A stretch of 9,793 bases of DNA from contig JANXGZ010000025.1 in assembly GCA_024958995.1 (NCBI GenBank), positions 1 through 9,793 of the forward strand, in the 5' to 3' direction. Below the pieces are notes generated by a model. It was not told the origin of the DNA, made no database searches, and saw nothing but the letters and a program-made list of their open reading frames with translations. Position 1 is the stretch's first letter; every line of letters begins with the position of its first letter. The stretch is from Methylococcales bacterium (GTDB taxonomy: Bacteria > Pseudomonadota > Gammaproteobacteria > Methylococcales > UBA1147). Position numbers and translations under genes: made by a program. Below are positions 1 to 6,373 of this stretch, one piece after another.

Positions 1-201
1 ACAACTAACTACAGATGGTCCGCCCGCCGTACAGAGGAGATTGGCTGCAAAACAGGAGGCCAGGTTGTTCTTGCCCACACCGGCTATTCCAGACACCAAC
101 AATGCCTGTGGAACTCGGCCGGTTTCAGCGTATTTGGACAACTGTTTCCAGCTATCCTTCTGCCATGGAAACAATTCCTGGCGCCGAGCAGATTCACTCA
201 T
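1..201 (-). CDS. holB: DNA polymerase III delta' subunit (HolB), N-terminal 67 residues only
   Basis: This is the beginning of the delta' subunit of the DNA polymerase III clamp loader; the gene runs off the left edge, so only 67 codons are present. The visible part reads like the HolB N-terminus: a PW motif near residues 12-13, the segment PQALLVSG (31-38), a P-loop-like GIAGVGKNN (38-46), and an LLC at 60-62. The last codon in the window is a cysteine that may start the zinc-binding cluster of the family. The P-loop has Asn at position 45 where an active ATPase has Ser or Thr; delta' proteins generally do not hydrolyse ATP, so this fits the family. The ATG overlaps the tmk stop as ATGA, implying translational coupling. 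Position next to tmk matches E. coli. The assignment rests on N-terminal similarity plus gene order; another AAA+ clamp-loader protein is unlikely. Confidence 0.88.
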   Translation of the reverse strand, partial: MSESARRQELFPWQKDSWKQLSKYAETGRVPQALLVSGIAGVGKNNLASCFAANLLCTAGGPSVVSC

Positions 202-821
202 GCAAGTTCCCGTACGATCCTCAGCACATCGGCCTTAACCTCTTCAATCGAGCGTCCAGCATCGATCACTCGAATCCTGCCAGGATTACGCCCAGCCCGA
301 TCGAGATACGCCTGCCGAATTCGTTCGAAGAAATCCATTTGTTCGACTTCAAAACGGTCCCGTTCTCCTCGCTGAACCACGCGGCTCATACCGAGGTCCA
401 CCGGAGCATCAAACAGCAAGGTCAAATCCGGCTGGAACCCTTGCTGTATCCATAGTTCCAGGTATTCGATACGGGAGGGGTTCATACCTCTACCACCGCC
501 CTGATAAGCATAAGTTGCATCGGTAAAACGATCACAGAGAACCCACGAACCTTGCTCCAACGACGGGTAAATGACTTGTTTCAAATGATCCGCACGGGCG
601 GCAAAGACAAGTAAAAGTTCGGCCTCCAAAGCCAGCGAACCCAGGTCTCTGTCGAGTAATAGCGACCGAATCCGTTCAGCGGTCGATGTACCCCCGGGCT
701 CCCGGGTCACTACAACGGGCAGACCTTGTTGCCGCAGGGTCTGCTCGAGAAATGCAAGGTTGGTGGATTTACCCACCCCTTCGCCGCCTTCCAGGGTAAT
801 GAACCGGCCTCGTTGTTTCAA
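198..821 (-). CDS. tmk: thymidylate kinase (dTMP kinase)
   Basis: Phosphorylates dTMP to dTDP with ATP in the cytoplasm, an essential step in dTTP supply. The 207-residue protein is normal length for bacterial Tmk. Visible motifs: P-loop GGEGVGKST (12-20), the TREPGG substrate loop (39-44), DRF (97-99) of the TMPK signature, YQGGGRG (106-112), and an arginine-rich LID, RGERDRFE (151-158), as in the E. coli-type enzyme that carries catalytic arginines in the LID. The start codon is TTG (821-819). It overlaps the mltG stop as TTGA and is preceded by GA-rich sequence rather than a clear Shine-Dalgarno. No ATG or GTG lies nearby in frame, and the protein begins just ahead of the beta strand leading to the P-loop, so TTG is well supported. 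The stop overlaps holB by ATGA. Translation is probably coupled to mltG. Confidence 0.97.
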   Translation of the reverse strand: MKQRGRFITLEGGEGVGKSTNLAFLEQTLRQQGLPVVVTREPGGTSTAERIRSLLLDRDLGSLALEAELLLVFAARADHLKQVIYPSLEQGSWVLCDRFTDATYAYQGGGRGMNPSRIEYLELWIQQGFQPDLTLLFDAPVDLGMSRVVQRGERDRFEVEQMDFFERIRQAYLDRAGRNPGRIRVIDAGRSIEEVKADVLRIVRELA

Positions 822-1807
822 TGCTTTCTCTTTCTCTGATATCGGTTAACGGCCCGGTTATGTTCCCGCCGGCTGCTGGAGAAATAATGACTGCCGTCAC
901 CCTTAGCCACAAAAAAAAGCGTGCTGCCCTCCTTCGGATGAAGTGCTGCATGGATAGACGCACGACCAGGAATTGCAATCGGCGTTGGAGGCAGCCCCGG
1001 GTGAACATAGGTATTGTACGGAGTATCTTCAACCAGGTCCCTGGATCGTATATTACCCTTGTAGTGTTCTCCCATACCATAGATCACCGTGGGATCCGCC
1101 TGCAGCAGCATTCTCTTCTGCAGGCGCCTGACGAACACGCCTGATATTTCCCTTCTTTCAGAAGTTCGCCCGGTTTCCTTCTCGATGATCGATGCAAGAA
1201 TGAGGGCTTCGTATGGCATTTCAAAGGGAAGGTTTTCTGATCGGACGTCCCATTCACTCTGCAGAACCCTGTCCATCCTGACAACAGTCCTTTTCAGAAA
1301 GTCGATATCCGGGGTTCCCCTGGTCAGATGATAAGTATCCGGAAAGAAGCGTCCTTCCGGATGCTGCTCTATAGATCCGAAGACTTCGGCTACCGCGAAT
1401 TCTGACCGGCCACAAACAGTTTTTACAATAACCGGGTGACTGCATACCGCATTCATCACCTGCCGGTAATTCCAGCCTTCTACAAGCAACAGCGAATGTT
1501 GTCTGACCGCACCGGAAACCAGTAGTTCCAGAAGCTCCGGAACTGTAACTCCCGGCGAAATCACGTATTCGCCGGCTTTCAGTCGTGTCGCTACCCCTTT
1601 CCACATCGCCGAGGCCTTGAACCAGTGGGTATTGTCAAGAAGACCGATTTCACTCAACCTGCTGGCAACCCGGGCTAGTGAATCTCCGGAGTGGACTTCA
1701 AAGACCACTTCCGTCTCGGTCAGCGACTGGCTGATCGCCCATCGATAGTGGGCGACACAAAACCCTAGAAGAACGACCAACAGCGCAAAAACAAGACGCC
1801 TGTTCAT
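818..1807 (-). CDS. mltG: endolytic murein transglycosylase MltG (YceG family)
   Basis: A membrane-anchored lytic transglycosylase that cuts nascent glycan strands and is thought to end peptidoglycan polymerisation in the periplasm. The protein has 329 residues, close to the E. coli length. Residues about 5-19 are a single hydrophobic anchor after MNRR, giving an N-in, C-out topology. A LysM-like segment follows (about 36-100, with GDSLARVA and LKAGEY). The catalytic YceG domain contains ALILASIIEKET (201-212), where E209 matches the catalytic glutamate of the family, then LLQADPTVIYG (234-244), YNTY (264-267) and GLPPTPIAIPG (271-281). It begins with ATG 10 bp after the pabC stop, with an AAGGAA rather far upstream, and its TGA overlaps the tmk TTG start. 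A run of eight T lies in codons for residues about 297-299. The family call is secure. Confidence 0.95.
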   Translation of the reverse strand: MNRRLVFALLVVLLGFCVAHYRWAISQSLTETEVVFEVHSGDSLARVASRLSEIGLLDNTHWFKASAMWKGVATRLKAGEYVISPGVTVPELLELLVSGAVRQHSLLLVEGWNYRQVMNAVCSHPVIVKTVCGRSEFAVAEVFGSIEQHPEGRFFPDTYHLTRGTPDIDFLKRTVVRMDRVLQSEWDVRSENLPFEMPYEALILASIIEKETGRTSERREISGVFVRRLQKRMLLQADPTVIYGMGEHYKGNIRSRDLVEDTPYNTYVHPGLPPTPIAIPGRASIHAALHPKEGSTLFFVAKGDGSHYFSSSRREHNRAVNRYQRKRKH

Positions 1808-1817
1808 CCGAAAAAGA

Positions 1818-2630
1818 CTATTCCTTGCACTCGTTGAACCAACGAACTAGATTTCGTGTAATCGAACCAATGTCAAAGGAGACCCCTTCAAAGCCGATCA
1901 CCGGCCATATGCCGATAATACTGTTGGTTACGAAAATCTCATCGGCGTGTTCAAGATCACATACATCAATCGACTTCACCACGATCTCGATGCCTTTCTC
2001 TCTTGCTATTTCCAGAACGACCGAACGGATAATCCCTTCAACCCCGCACTGATTCAGGTCCGGAGTGATCAGAGACGTCCGTCTAACAAGGAACAGATTA
2101 CTCATGGTTCCTTCAACCACTTTCCTGTCTCTATCGAGCATGAACCCTTCATGCATATCCGGATCGATCCATTCAGCGCGAGCAAGAACCTGTTCGAGTC
2201 GGTTGAGATGCTTGAGGCCAGCCAGAGACGGATTGGAAGCCAGGCGGCTCTTGCAGAGCCTCGTGCGTATCCCCGACGCCTGAAGCTTGGAGACAGTTTC
2301 CGGCCAGGCATGTAGAGACAGAACCCGTGTTGGAGAACAACGATCAGGCAGCCGATACCCGCGACCGCCGGAACCACGGGTCACGATGATCTTCAGCACA
2401 GCCGAGTAAACGCTCCGAGCAAGTTTCCGCGATTCAGATTCCAGAAGCTCCTGTCCGGGAAACTCAATTCCGAGTCGCTCGCATCCCCTGCGGAGTCGAA
2501 GTAAGTGTCGTAACAGAAACACCGGCTTGCCGTTTTCTACCGCCACCGTTTCGAAAAGCCCGTCCCCGTACTGGAAACCGCGGTCACTCGCCGGAATCTG
2601 ATCAGTTTCAATTCCGTTAATCAGCATCAC
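1818..2630 (-). CDS. pabC: aminodeoxychorismate lyase (PabC)
   Basis: PLP enzyme of fold type IV that splits 4-amino-4-deoxychorismate into 4-aminobenzoate and pyruvate for folate synthesis. The length (270 residues) equals that of typical PabC. The start MLING and the motifs SDRGFQYGDGLFET (15-28) and RGSGGRGY (85-92) are characteristic. In LAGLKHLNRLEQVL (136-149), K140 is the expected PLP lysine. EGTMSNLFL (173-181) and GVEGIIR (196-202) also fit. These details resemble E. coli PabC more than branched-chain aminotransferase or D-amino-acid aminotransferase of the same fold. The start is either GTG (2630) or the next codon ATG (2627); a GGAAGG lies 12 nt before the GTG and 15 before the ATG, so GTG is slightly favoured. 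It heads the compact pabC-mltG-tmk-holB group, after a 205-bp gap from fabF. Confidence 0.94.
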   Translation of the reverse strand: MMLINGIETDQIPASDRGFQYGDGLFETVAVENGKPVFLLRHLLRLRRGCERLGIEFPGQELLESESRKLARSVYSAVLKIIVTRGSGGRGYRLPDRCSPTRVLSLHAWPETVSKLQASGIRTRLCKSRLASNPSLAGLKHLNRLEQVLARAEWIDPDMHEGFMLDRDRKVVEGTMSNLFLVRRTSLITPDLNQCGVEGIIRSVVLEIAREKGIEIVVKSIDVCDLEHADEIFVTNSIIGIWPVIGFEGVSFDIGSITRNLVRWFNECKE

Positions 2631-2708
2631 GAATCTAAAAAGCCTTCCAGAATGGACACATTGGCTTAAAACCCACCCGCAATGAAGATAAATCAGGCAT
2701 CAAGGCCC

Positions 2709-2734
2709 TTTGCATCGTAAAATTCACATGCAAA
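2709..2734. repeat. 7-bp inverted repeat in the fabF-pabC spacer
   Basis: The arms TTTGCAT (2709-2715) and ATGCAAA (2728-2734) are perfect inverted repeats separated by 12 AT-rich bases. It lies about 80-100 bp ahead of the pabC start in a 205-bp spacer that otherwise shows no gene. It could be an operator or an RNA hairpin. No T-run follows on the minus strand, so it is not a typical terminator. Function unknown. Confidence 0.4.
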
Positions 2735-2781
2735 ACCCATCGATCGAAGATAATGCAATCCAGGTTTTGAGCCTTGAATTG

Positions 2782-2811
2782 AAAAACGCTGCCCGGGCTA
2801 GAGACGCCGGG
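2782..2811 (-). terminator. weak possible Rho-independent terminator after fabF
   Basis: On the minus strand, 24 bp past the fabF stop, CCCGG (2811-2807) and CCGGG (2796-2792) can pair around a 10-base loop, and five T follow six bases later (2786-2782). The stem is only 5 bp and the T-run is short and not adjacent, so termination would be partial at best. It sits where an operon break between the fab genes and pabC would make sense. Confidence 0.3.
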
Positions 2812-2835
2812 TAAATGGAAAGCGGAATCGCCTGT

Positions 2836-4083
2836 CTAGCCGTCAAACCGCCTGAAGATCAAAGTTCCATTGGTCCCGCCAAACCCGAAAGAATTGGACA
2901 ACGCAATCTCCATTTTCATTTCTCGGGCGATTTTTGGAACGTAATCAAGATCACATTCTGGATCCTGATTTTCGAGATTGATTGTCGGGGGAGCCACCTG
3001 ATCGTATAACGCAAGAACCGAGAAGATTGCCTCGATTCCACCGGCTGCCCCGAGCATGTGTCCAACCATGGATTTGGTTGAACTGATCGCAACCTTGTAA
3101 GAATGGTCAGCCATGACCGTTTTTACCGCCGAAGTCTCGACAACATCGCCGGCCGGGGTAGAAGTCCCGTGCGCGTTGATATAATCGACTTGATCCGCGT
3201 TGATGCCTGCATCTCTTAACGCGTTTACCATACAACGACCCGCGCCTTCGCCGCCCTTGGATGGCTGGGTAATGTGATGTGCATCGGCACTCATGCCGTA
3301 ACCGATCAGTTCCCCGTAAATCCGCGCACCGCGCTGTTTAGCGTGCTCCAGTTCCTCAAGAACAAGAACACCGGCACCGTCACTCAGAACAAAACCGTCG
3401 CGATCCACATCCCATGGTCTGCTGGCTTTTTCAGGATCATCGTTACGACGAGAAAGAGCTCTTGCTGAAGCAAATCCACCAACAGCCGTAACCGACTTAG
3501 TCGACATCTCGGCGCCGCCGGCAACCATGATATCGGCGTCGCCATAGGCGATGATCCTTGCAGCATCACCGATGTTGTGGGTTCCCGTGGTACACGCGGT
3601 CACAATAGCGAAATTCGGACCCTTCAGCCCGTACTTGATGGAGAGGTTGCCGGAAATCATGTTGATAATGTTTCCCGGAACAAAGAAAGGAGAAATCTTG
3701 CGGGCTCCGCCGCGCAAAAAATCATTGTGACCGGATTCAATTCCGCTGACACCTCCAATGCCAGACCCGATGGTTACCCCGATTCGATCGGCATTACCAT
3801 CATTGACCTCGAAACCGGCATCCTCAATCGCCTGACTTCCGGCCACCAACCCGTAGTGAATGAACGTATCCATTCGCTTGGCATCTTTCGGGTTGATATA
3901 CGGATCGGTATCAAGCCCTCTGATTTCCCCGCCAAACCGGGTCGGAAATCCGGAGGTATCAAAACCGGTTAACGGACCGATACCACTTTTCCCGGCCAGG
4001 ATATTCTCCCAAGTTTCCGCAACGTTTAATCCGACAGGACTAAGCGCGCCGAGACCGGTTACAACAACACGTCTCTTGCTCAA
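2836..4083 (-). CDS. fabF: beta-ketoacyl-ACP synthase II (FabF)
   Basis: Condensing enzyme of type II fatty-acid synthesis: extends acyl-ACP by two carbons with malonyl-ACP, releasing CO2. The protein has 415 residues, against about 413 in E. coli. The N-terminus SKRRVVVTGLG is the FabF signature. Active-site residues are C164 in TACTTGTH (162-169), H305 in NAHGTSTP (303-310), K337 in SSTKSMVGH (334-342) and H342, giving the Cys-His-His triad. The C-terminal FGFGGTN loop (399-405) gates the active site. The start codon is TTG (4083-4081), with GAAGAG six bases upstream; this gives exactly the N-terminus expected of the family, and no ATG or GTG fits. It follows acpP by 86 bp, as in E. coli. 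FabB is the only serious alternative and is less likely given the acpP-fabF order and the N-terminal sequence. Confidence 0.97.
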   Translation of the reverse strand: MSKRRVVVTGLGALSPVGLNVAETWENILAGKSGIGPLTGFDTSGFPTRFGGEIRGLDTDPYINPKDAKRMDTFIHYGLVAGSQAIEDAGFEVNDGNADRIGVTIGSGIGGVSGIESGHNDFLRGGARKISPFFVPGNIINMISGNLSIKYGLKGPNFAIVTACTTGTHNIGDAARIIAYGDADIMVAGGAEMSTKSVTAVGGFASARALSRRNDDPEKASRPWDVDRDGFVLSDGAGVLVLEELEHAKQRGARIYGELIGYGMSADAHHITQPSKGGEGAGRCMVNALRDAGINADQVDYINAHGTSTPAGDVVETSAVKTVMADHSYKVAISSTKSMVGHMLGAAGGIEAIFSVLALYDQVAPPTINLENQDPECDLDYVPKIAREMKMEIALSNSFGFGGTNGTLIFRRFDG

Positions 4084-4089
4084 AATAAT

Positions 4090-4095
4090 CTCTTC
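4090..4095 (-). promoter_or_regulatory. ribosome binding site supporting the TTG start of fabF
   Basis: GAAGAG on the minus strand, six bases ahead of the TTG at 4083. It is the only Shine-Dalgarno-like element near the fabF N-terminus and supports initiation at this unusual codon. Confidence 0.6.
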
Positions 4096-4169
4096 AAACT
4101 AGAAATGAAATCCCTGTCCAGGGCCGGCCAATTAGCGACACCAAAACCCTTTAACGGTTACAGATCCGA

Positions 4170-4400
4170 TTACAGGTTCTTTTCGACATAATTGATGGCT
4201 TCTTGAACAGTCGTGATCTTTTCCGCTTGTTCATCCGGAATTTCGCACTCGAATTCTTCTTCAAGGGCCATGACCAGTTCAACTGTATCAAGGGAATCGG
4301 CACCAAGGTCGTCTACAAAAGACGAATCATTAGAAACTTCGTCTTTTACCCCAAGTTGCTCAGAGACGATCTTTTTTACACGTACCTCTACGTCACTCAT
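4170..4400 (-). CDS. acpP: acyl carrier protein (AcpP)
   Basis: Small acidic carrier of growing acyl chains in fatty-acid synthesis; acyl groups sit on a phosphopantetheine arm. The product has 76 residues. The attachment site is S36 (counting Met) in DLGADSLDTVELVMALEEEF, which is nearly identical to E. coli AcpP and is followed by the recognition helix II. Helix I (VEVRVKKIV) and the end EKITTVQEAINYVEKNL also match. One residue is missing relative to E. coli in the GVKDEVSND loop. A longer frame begins at a TTG (4415), but that region contains the Shine-Dalgarno GAGGAA seven bases ahead of the ATG at 4400, so the ATG is the start. It has its own likely promoter in the fabG-acpP spacer, consistent with the need for far more ACP than enzyme. 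Confidence 0.98.
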   Translation of the reverse strand: MSDVEVRVKKIVSEQLGVKDEVSNDSSFVDDLGADSLDTVELVMALEEEFECEIPDEQAEKITTVQEAINYVEKNL

Positions 4401-4407
4401 AATCTTA

Positions 4408-4413
4408 TTCCTC
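4408..4413 (-). promoter_or_regulatory. ribosome binding site that fixes the acpP start
   Basis: GAGGAA on the minus strand, seven bases upstream of the ATG at 4400. It decides against the in-frame TTG at 4415, whose codons overlap this element. Confidence 0.8.
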
Positions 4414-4447
4414 AAACAATAGTAGTAGGCTATAAATCAGCGGGGCA

Positions 4448-4486
4448 ATTGTATTCTGAATCGAGGAAAATATAAAAATTTTTTTC
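4448..4486 (-). promoter_or_regulatory. probable sigma-70 promoter for acpP
   Basis: On the minus strand, TACAAT (4453-4448) is a 5/6 match to the -10 consensus. TTTATA (4476-4471) is a 4/6 match to the -35 box, and the spacer is 17 bp. Just upstream lies an A7T5 tract (about 4486-4475), like an UP element. The expected start would lie near 4441, giving a leader of about 40 nt. The bases after the -10 are GC-rich (TGCCCCGC), as in promoters sensitive to ppGpp. Prediction from sequence only. Confidence 0.6.
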
Positions 4487-4539
4487 AATCCAGGTACGCC
4501 CAGCCACAACAAATACGATTTTATGATAGAGATAACCCT

Positions 4540-5277
4540 TTAAGGCATGAACATGCCACCGTTCACGTGCAGAGTCTCCCCCGTGATGTACCCAGCAGAA
4601 TCGGAAACCAGGAAAGCCACCGCATGTGCAATTTCATCAACATTTCCCAACCTGGCCAACGGGATGGAGGCGAGCAGTGCGCTGGTTTGTTCCTCGGCTA
4701 GCGCTCTCGTCATGTCAGTATCGATGAAACCCGGGGCGACCGAATTGACGGTAATATTCCTCGACCCCACTTCCCGTGCCAGCGACTTGCCGAATCCGAT
4801 CATTCCAGCCTTGGCCGCCGAATAGTTGGCCTGACCAGCATTACCGGTAGCTCCAACCACTGAAGTAATATTGACGATCCGGCCGTACCGCGCCTTCATC
4901 ATTCCTCTAAGACAGGCTTTACTCATCCTGAACACTGACGACAGGTTGGTACTGATGATGTCATCCCATTCGTCGTCTTTCATTCTCATTAACAGGTTGT
5001 CCCGGGTAATGCCGGCATTGTTGATCAGAATGACTGGAGTTCCGAACCCGGAGGCAATCGCTTTGACCACTCCATCGATCGATTCGCCATTCGACACATC
5101 CAGTTTCATACCGGCCCCGTCGCCACCCGCTCCAATGATCGCTGCCGATATCTTATCGGCCCCATGATCGCTCGTAGCCGTGCCGATGACGGTGTATCCA
5201 TCCGAAATCAGACGTTGCGTAATGGCCTGTCCAATGCCCCGGCTTGCTCCGGTTACTAATGCGACCCGATTTGTCAT
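4540..5277 (-). CDS. fabG: 3-oxoacyl-ACP reductase (FabG)
   Basis: NADPH-dependent reductase that converts 3-oxoacyl-ACP to 3-hydroxyacyl-ACP in each elongation round; acts as a cytoplasmic tetramer. The 245-residue protein is a classical short-chain dehydrogenase: cofactor motif TGASRGIG (9-16), NNAG (86-89), and catalytic N111, S139, Y152 and K156 (YSAAK). The ending HVNGGMFMP is typical of FabG. Its ATG overlaps the fabD stop as ATGA, with GGAG eight bases upstream, so translation is probably coupled to fabD. The placement fabD-fabG-acpP separates it from the many other SDR enzymes. It is followed by a 139-bp spacer carrying the acpP promoter. Confidence 0.97.
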   Translation of the reverse strand: MTNRVALVTGASRGIGQAITQRLISDGYTVIGTATSDHGADKISAAIIGAGGDGAGMKLDVSNGESIDGVVKAIASGFGTPVILINNAGITRDNLLMRMKDDEWDDIISTNLSSVFRMSKACLRGMMKARYGRIVNITSVVGATGNAGQANYSAAKAGMIGFGKSLAREVGSRNITVNSVAPGFIDTDMTRALAEEQTSALLASIPLARLGNVDEIAHAVAFLVSDSAGYITGETLHVNGGMFMP

Positions 5278-6221
5278 TCACACTTCTCCACGGCTTTTTC
5301 GAGACTAGCCGGATCGACTACCGGGAATGCATGGCATTCCCGGGCGATCCTCTTGTTCAAACCACACAATACTTTGCCGGGACCGCATTCCAGGAAACTG
5401 GTAACACCCTGCGCATGTAGGTGTTTCACAGACTCGATCCAGCGTACCGGGTTGTACATCTGTTTCTTTAAGACATCGCGGATCGCTACAGGATCAGAAT
5501 GCGAAGCAACGTCATAGTTGTGCACCACCGGAATTTGCGGTGCTTCGATCGGAATCCCGTCTAGGTGGTCCGCAAATTTTTCAGCTGCCGGCCGCATCAG
5601 TTCACAATGTGATGGGACGCTCACAGGCAAAATCATCGCCCGGCGTGCCCCTGCTTCCTTCGCTGCCTCAATGGCCATACCTACTGCAGCGGCATTTCCA
5701 GCGATGACAACCTGACCGGGCGAATTGAAGTTTACCGAAGAAACAATACCATCCGGACCTGAAATACCGAGGCAAAGATCGGCGATGACATCGTCGTCAA
5801 GTCCGATGACGACCGCCATTGCTCCTGCGCCCACCGGTACCGCATCCTGCATCAGGGTCGCCCGTTGTCTTACCAGTGCAACGGCGTCTTCGAAAGCGAT
5901 TGAATTGGCACAGACCAGAGCCGTAAATTCACCTAAGCTGTGCCCTGCCATCCAGCCGGGACGCACCGACGTCTGACCGTTCCAAACTTCCCATACAGCA
6001 ACACCGGCAGTCAGCATTACAGGCTGGGTATTCGTTGTCTGGTTTAATTGCCCGGTCTGGTCTTCCCTCACCATCTTCCAAAGGTCCAGTTTCAGAACGT
6101 CCGAGGCTCTGGAAAATACCTGCCTGACCTCGGGAAAGGACTCCGCTAAATCGCGCAGCATCCCGGGCGACTGCGACCCTTGCCCTGGAAAAACAAAAGC
6201 CAGATCATTTTTTTGCGTCAT
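5274..6221 (-). CDS. fabD: malonyl-CoA:ACP transacylase (FabD)
   Basis: Transfers malonate from CoA to ACP, supplying the extender unit for FabH and FabF. From the ATG at 6221 the protein has 315 residues, slightly above the E. coli length. Motifs (this numbering): FVFPGQGSQ (9-17) for the oxyanion hole, GHSLGE (93-98) with nucleophile S95, R120 in VRQRATLMQ for binding the malonyl carboxylate, and H205 in SVPSHCELM as catalytic base. YNPVRW (256-261) and GPGKVL follow. The frame can be extended four codons to a TTG at 6233, but the ATG aligns with the family start (MTQ). Neither start has an ideally spaced Shine-Dalgarno (CAGGG lies 12 nt before the ATG). An inverted-repeat-rich spacer of about 150 bp separates it from fabH, much longer than usual. 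Its stop overlaps fabG. Confidence 0.97.
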   Translation of the reverse strand: MTQKNDLAFVFPGQGSQSPGMLRDLAESFPEVRQVFSRASDVLKLDLWKMVREDQTGQLNQTTNTQPVMLTAGVAVWEVWNGQTSVRPGWMAGHSLGEFTALVCANSIAFEDAVALVRQRATLMQDAVPVGAGAMAVVIGLDDDVIADLCLGISGPDGIVSSVNFNSPGQVVIAGNAAAVGMAIEAAKEAGARRAMILPVSVPSHCELMRPAAEKFADHLDGIPIEAPQIPVVHNYDVASHSDPVAIRDVLKKQMYNPVRWIESVKHLHAQGVTSFLECGPGKVLCGLNKRIARECHAFPVVDPASLEKAVEKCE

Positions 6222-6268
6222 GCTTGTTAACAACCCTGATATATTTTCCTTGTGAATTTGGCATGAAC

Positions 6269-6306
6269 GCCTGACAGGCTCCGAACTCTTGAACCTGCGG
6301 AGTTCG
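6269..6306 (-). repeat. two hairpin-forming inverted repeats in the fabH-fabD spacer
   Basis: On the minus strand, CGAACTC (6306-6300) and GAGTTCG (6288-6282) form a perfect 7-bp stem with an 11-base loop. It is followed at once by GCCTG-T-CAGGC (6279-6269), a 5-bp stem around one base. No T-run follows, so they do not look like an intrinsic terminator. In the transcript they would lie about 50-85 nt ahead of the fabD start and could affect mRNA stability or processing. Confidence 0.45.
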
Positions 6307-6323
6307 CCATCAAACGACGGCCT

Positions 6324-6337
6324 GTATCAGTTGATAC
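6324..6337. promoter_or_regulatory. 14-bp palindrome in the fabH-fabD spacer, possible operator
   Basis: GTATCA-GT-TGATAC is a perfect inverted repeat with a 2-bp centre, about 40 bp past the fabH stop. The size suits a dimeric transcription factor. It does not match the FadR consensus as I know it. I could not find a convincing promoter next to it, so its role is open. Confidence 0.4.
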
Positions 6338-6373
6338 CACACGCTATTTTTGCAATAACGATACTCTGTTCGA

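Noticed and set aside
15..455. Open frame of 146 codons on the plus strand opposite tmk and holB
   Set aside because: It lies antisense to well-supported genes, shows no recognisable domain, and its amino-acid makeup looks like translated noise.
1254..1604. Minus-strand frame of 116 codons inside mltG in another frame
   Set aside because: It is an out-of-frame shadow of mltG without motifs; mltG itself is continuous.
3577..3972. Open frame of 131 codons on the plus strand opposite fabF
   Set aside because: It is fully inside fabF, whose active-site motifs are intact; no independent start signal or family resemblance is seen.
4112..4130. CCCTG-TC-CAGGG repeat next to GGCCGGCC after acpP as a terminator
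   Set aside because: The two-base loop is too small, and no T-run follows on the minus strand.
4401..4415. Five-codon extension of acpP to a TTG
   Set aside because: These bases contain the Shine-Dalgarno GAGGAA for the ATG at 4400, and ACPs start with MS at this point.
6222..6233. Four-codon extension of fabD to a TTG
   Set aside because: FabD proteins start with MTQ at the ATG; the TTG has no well-spaced ribosome binding site. It cannot be fully excluded.
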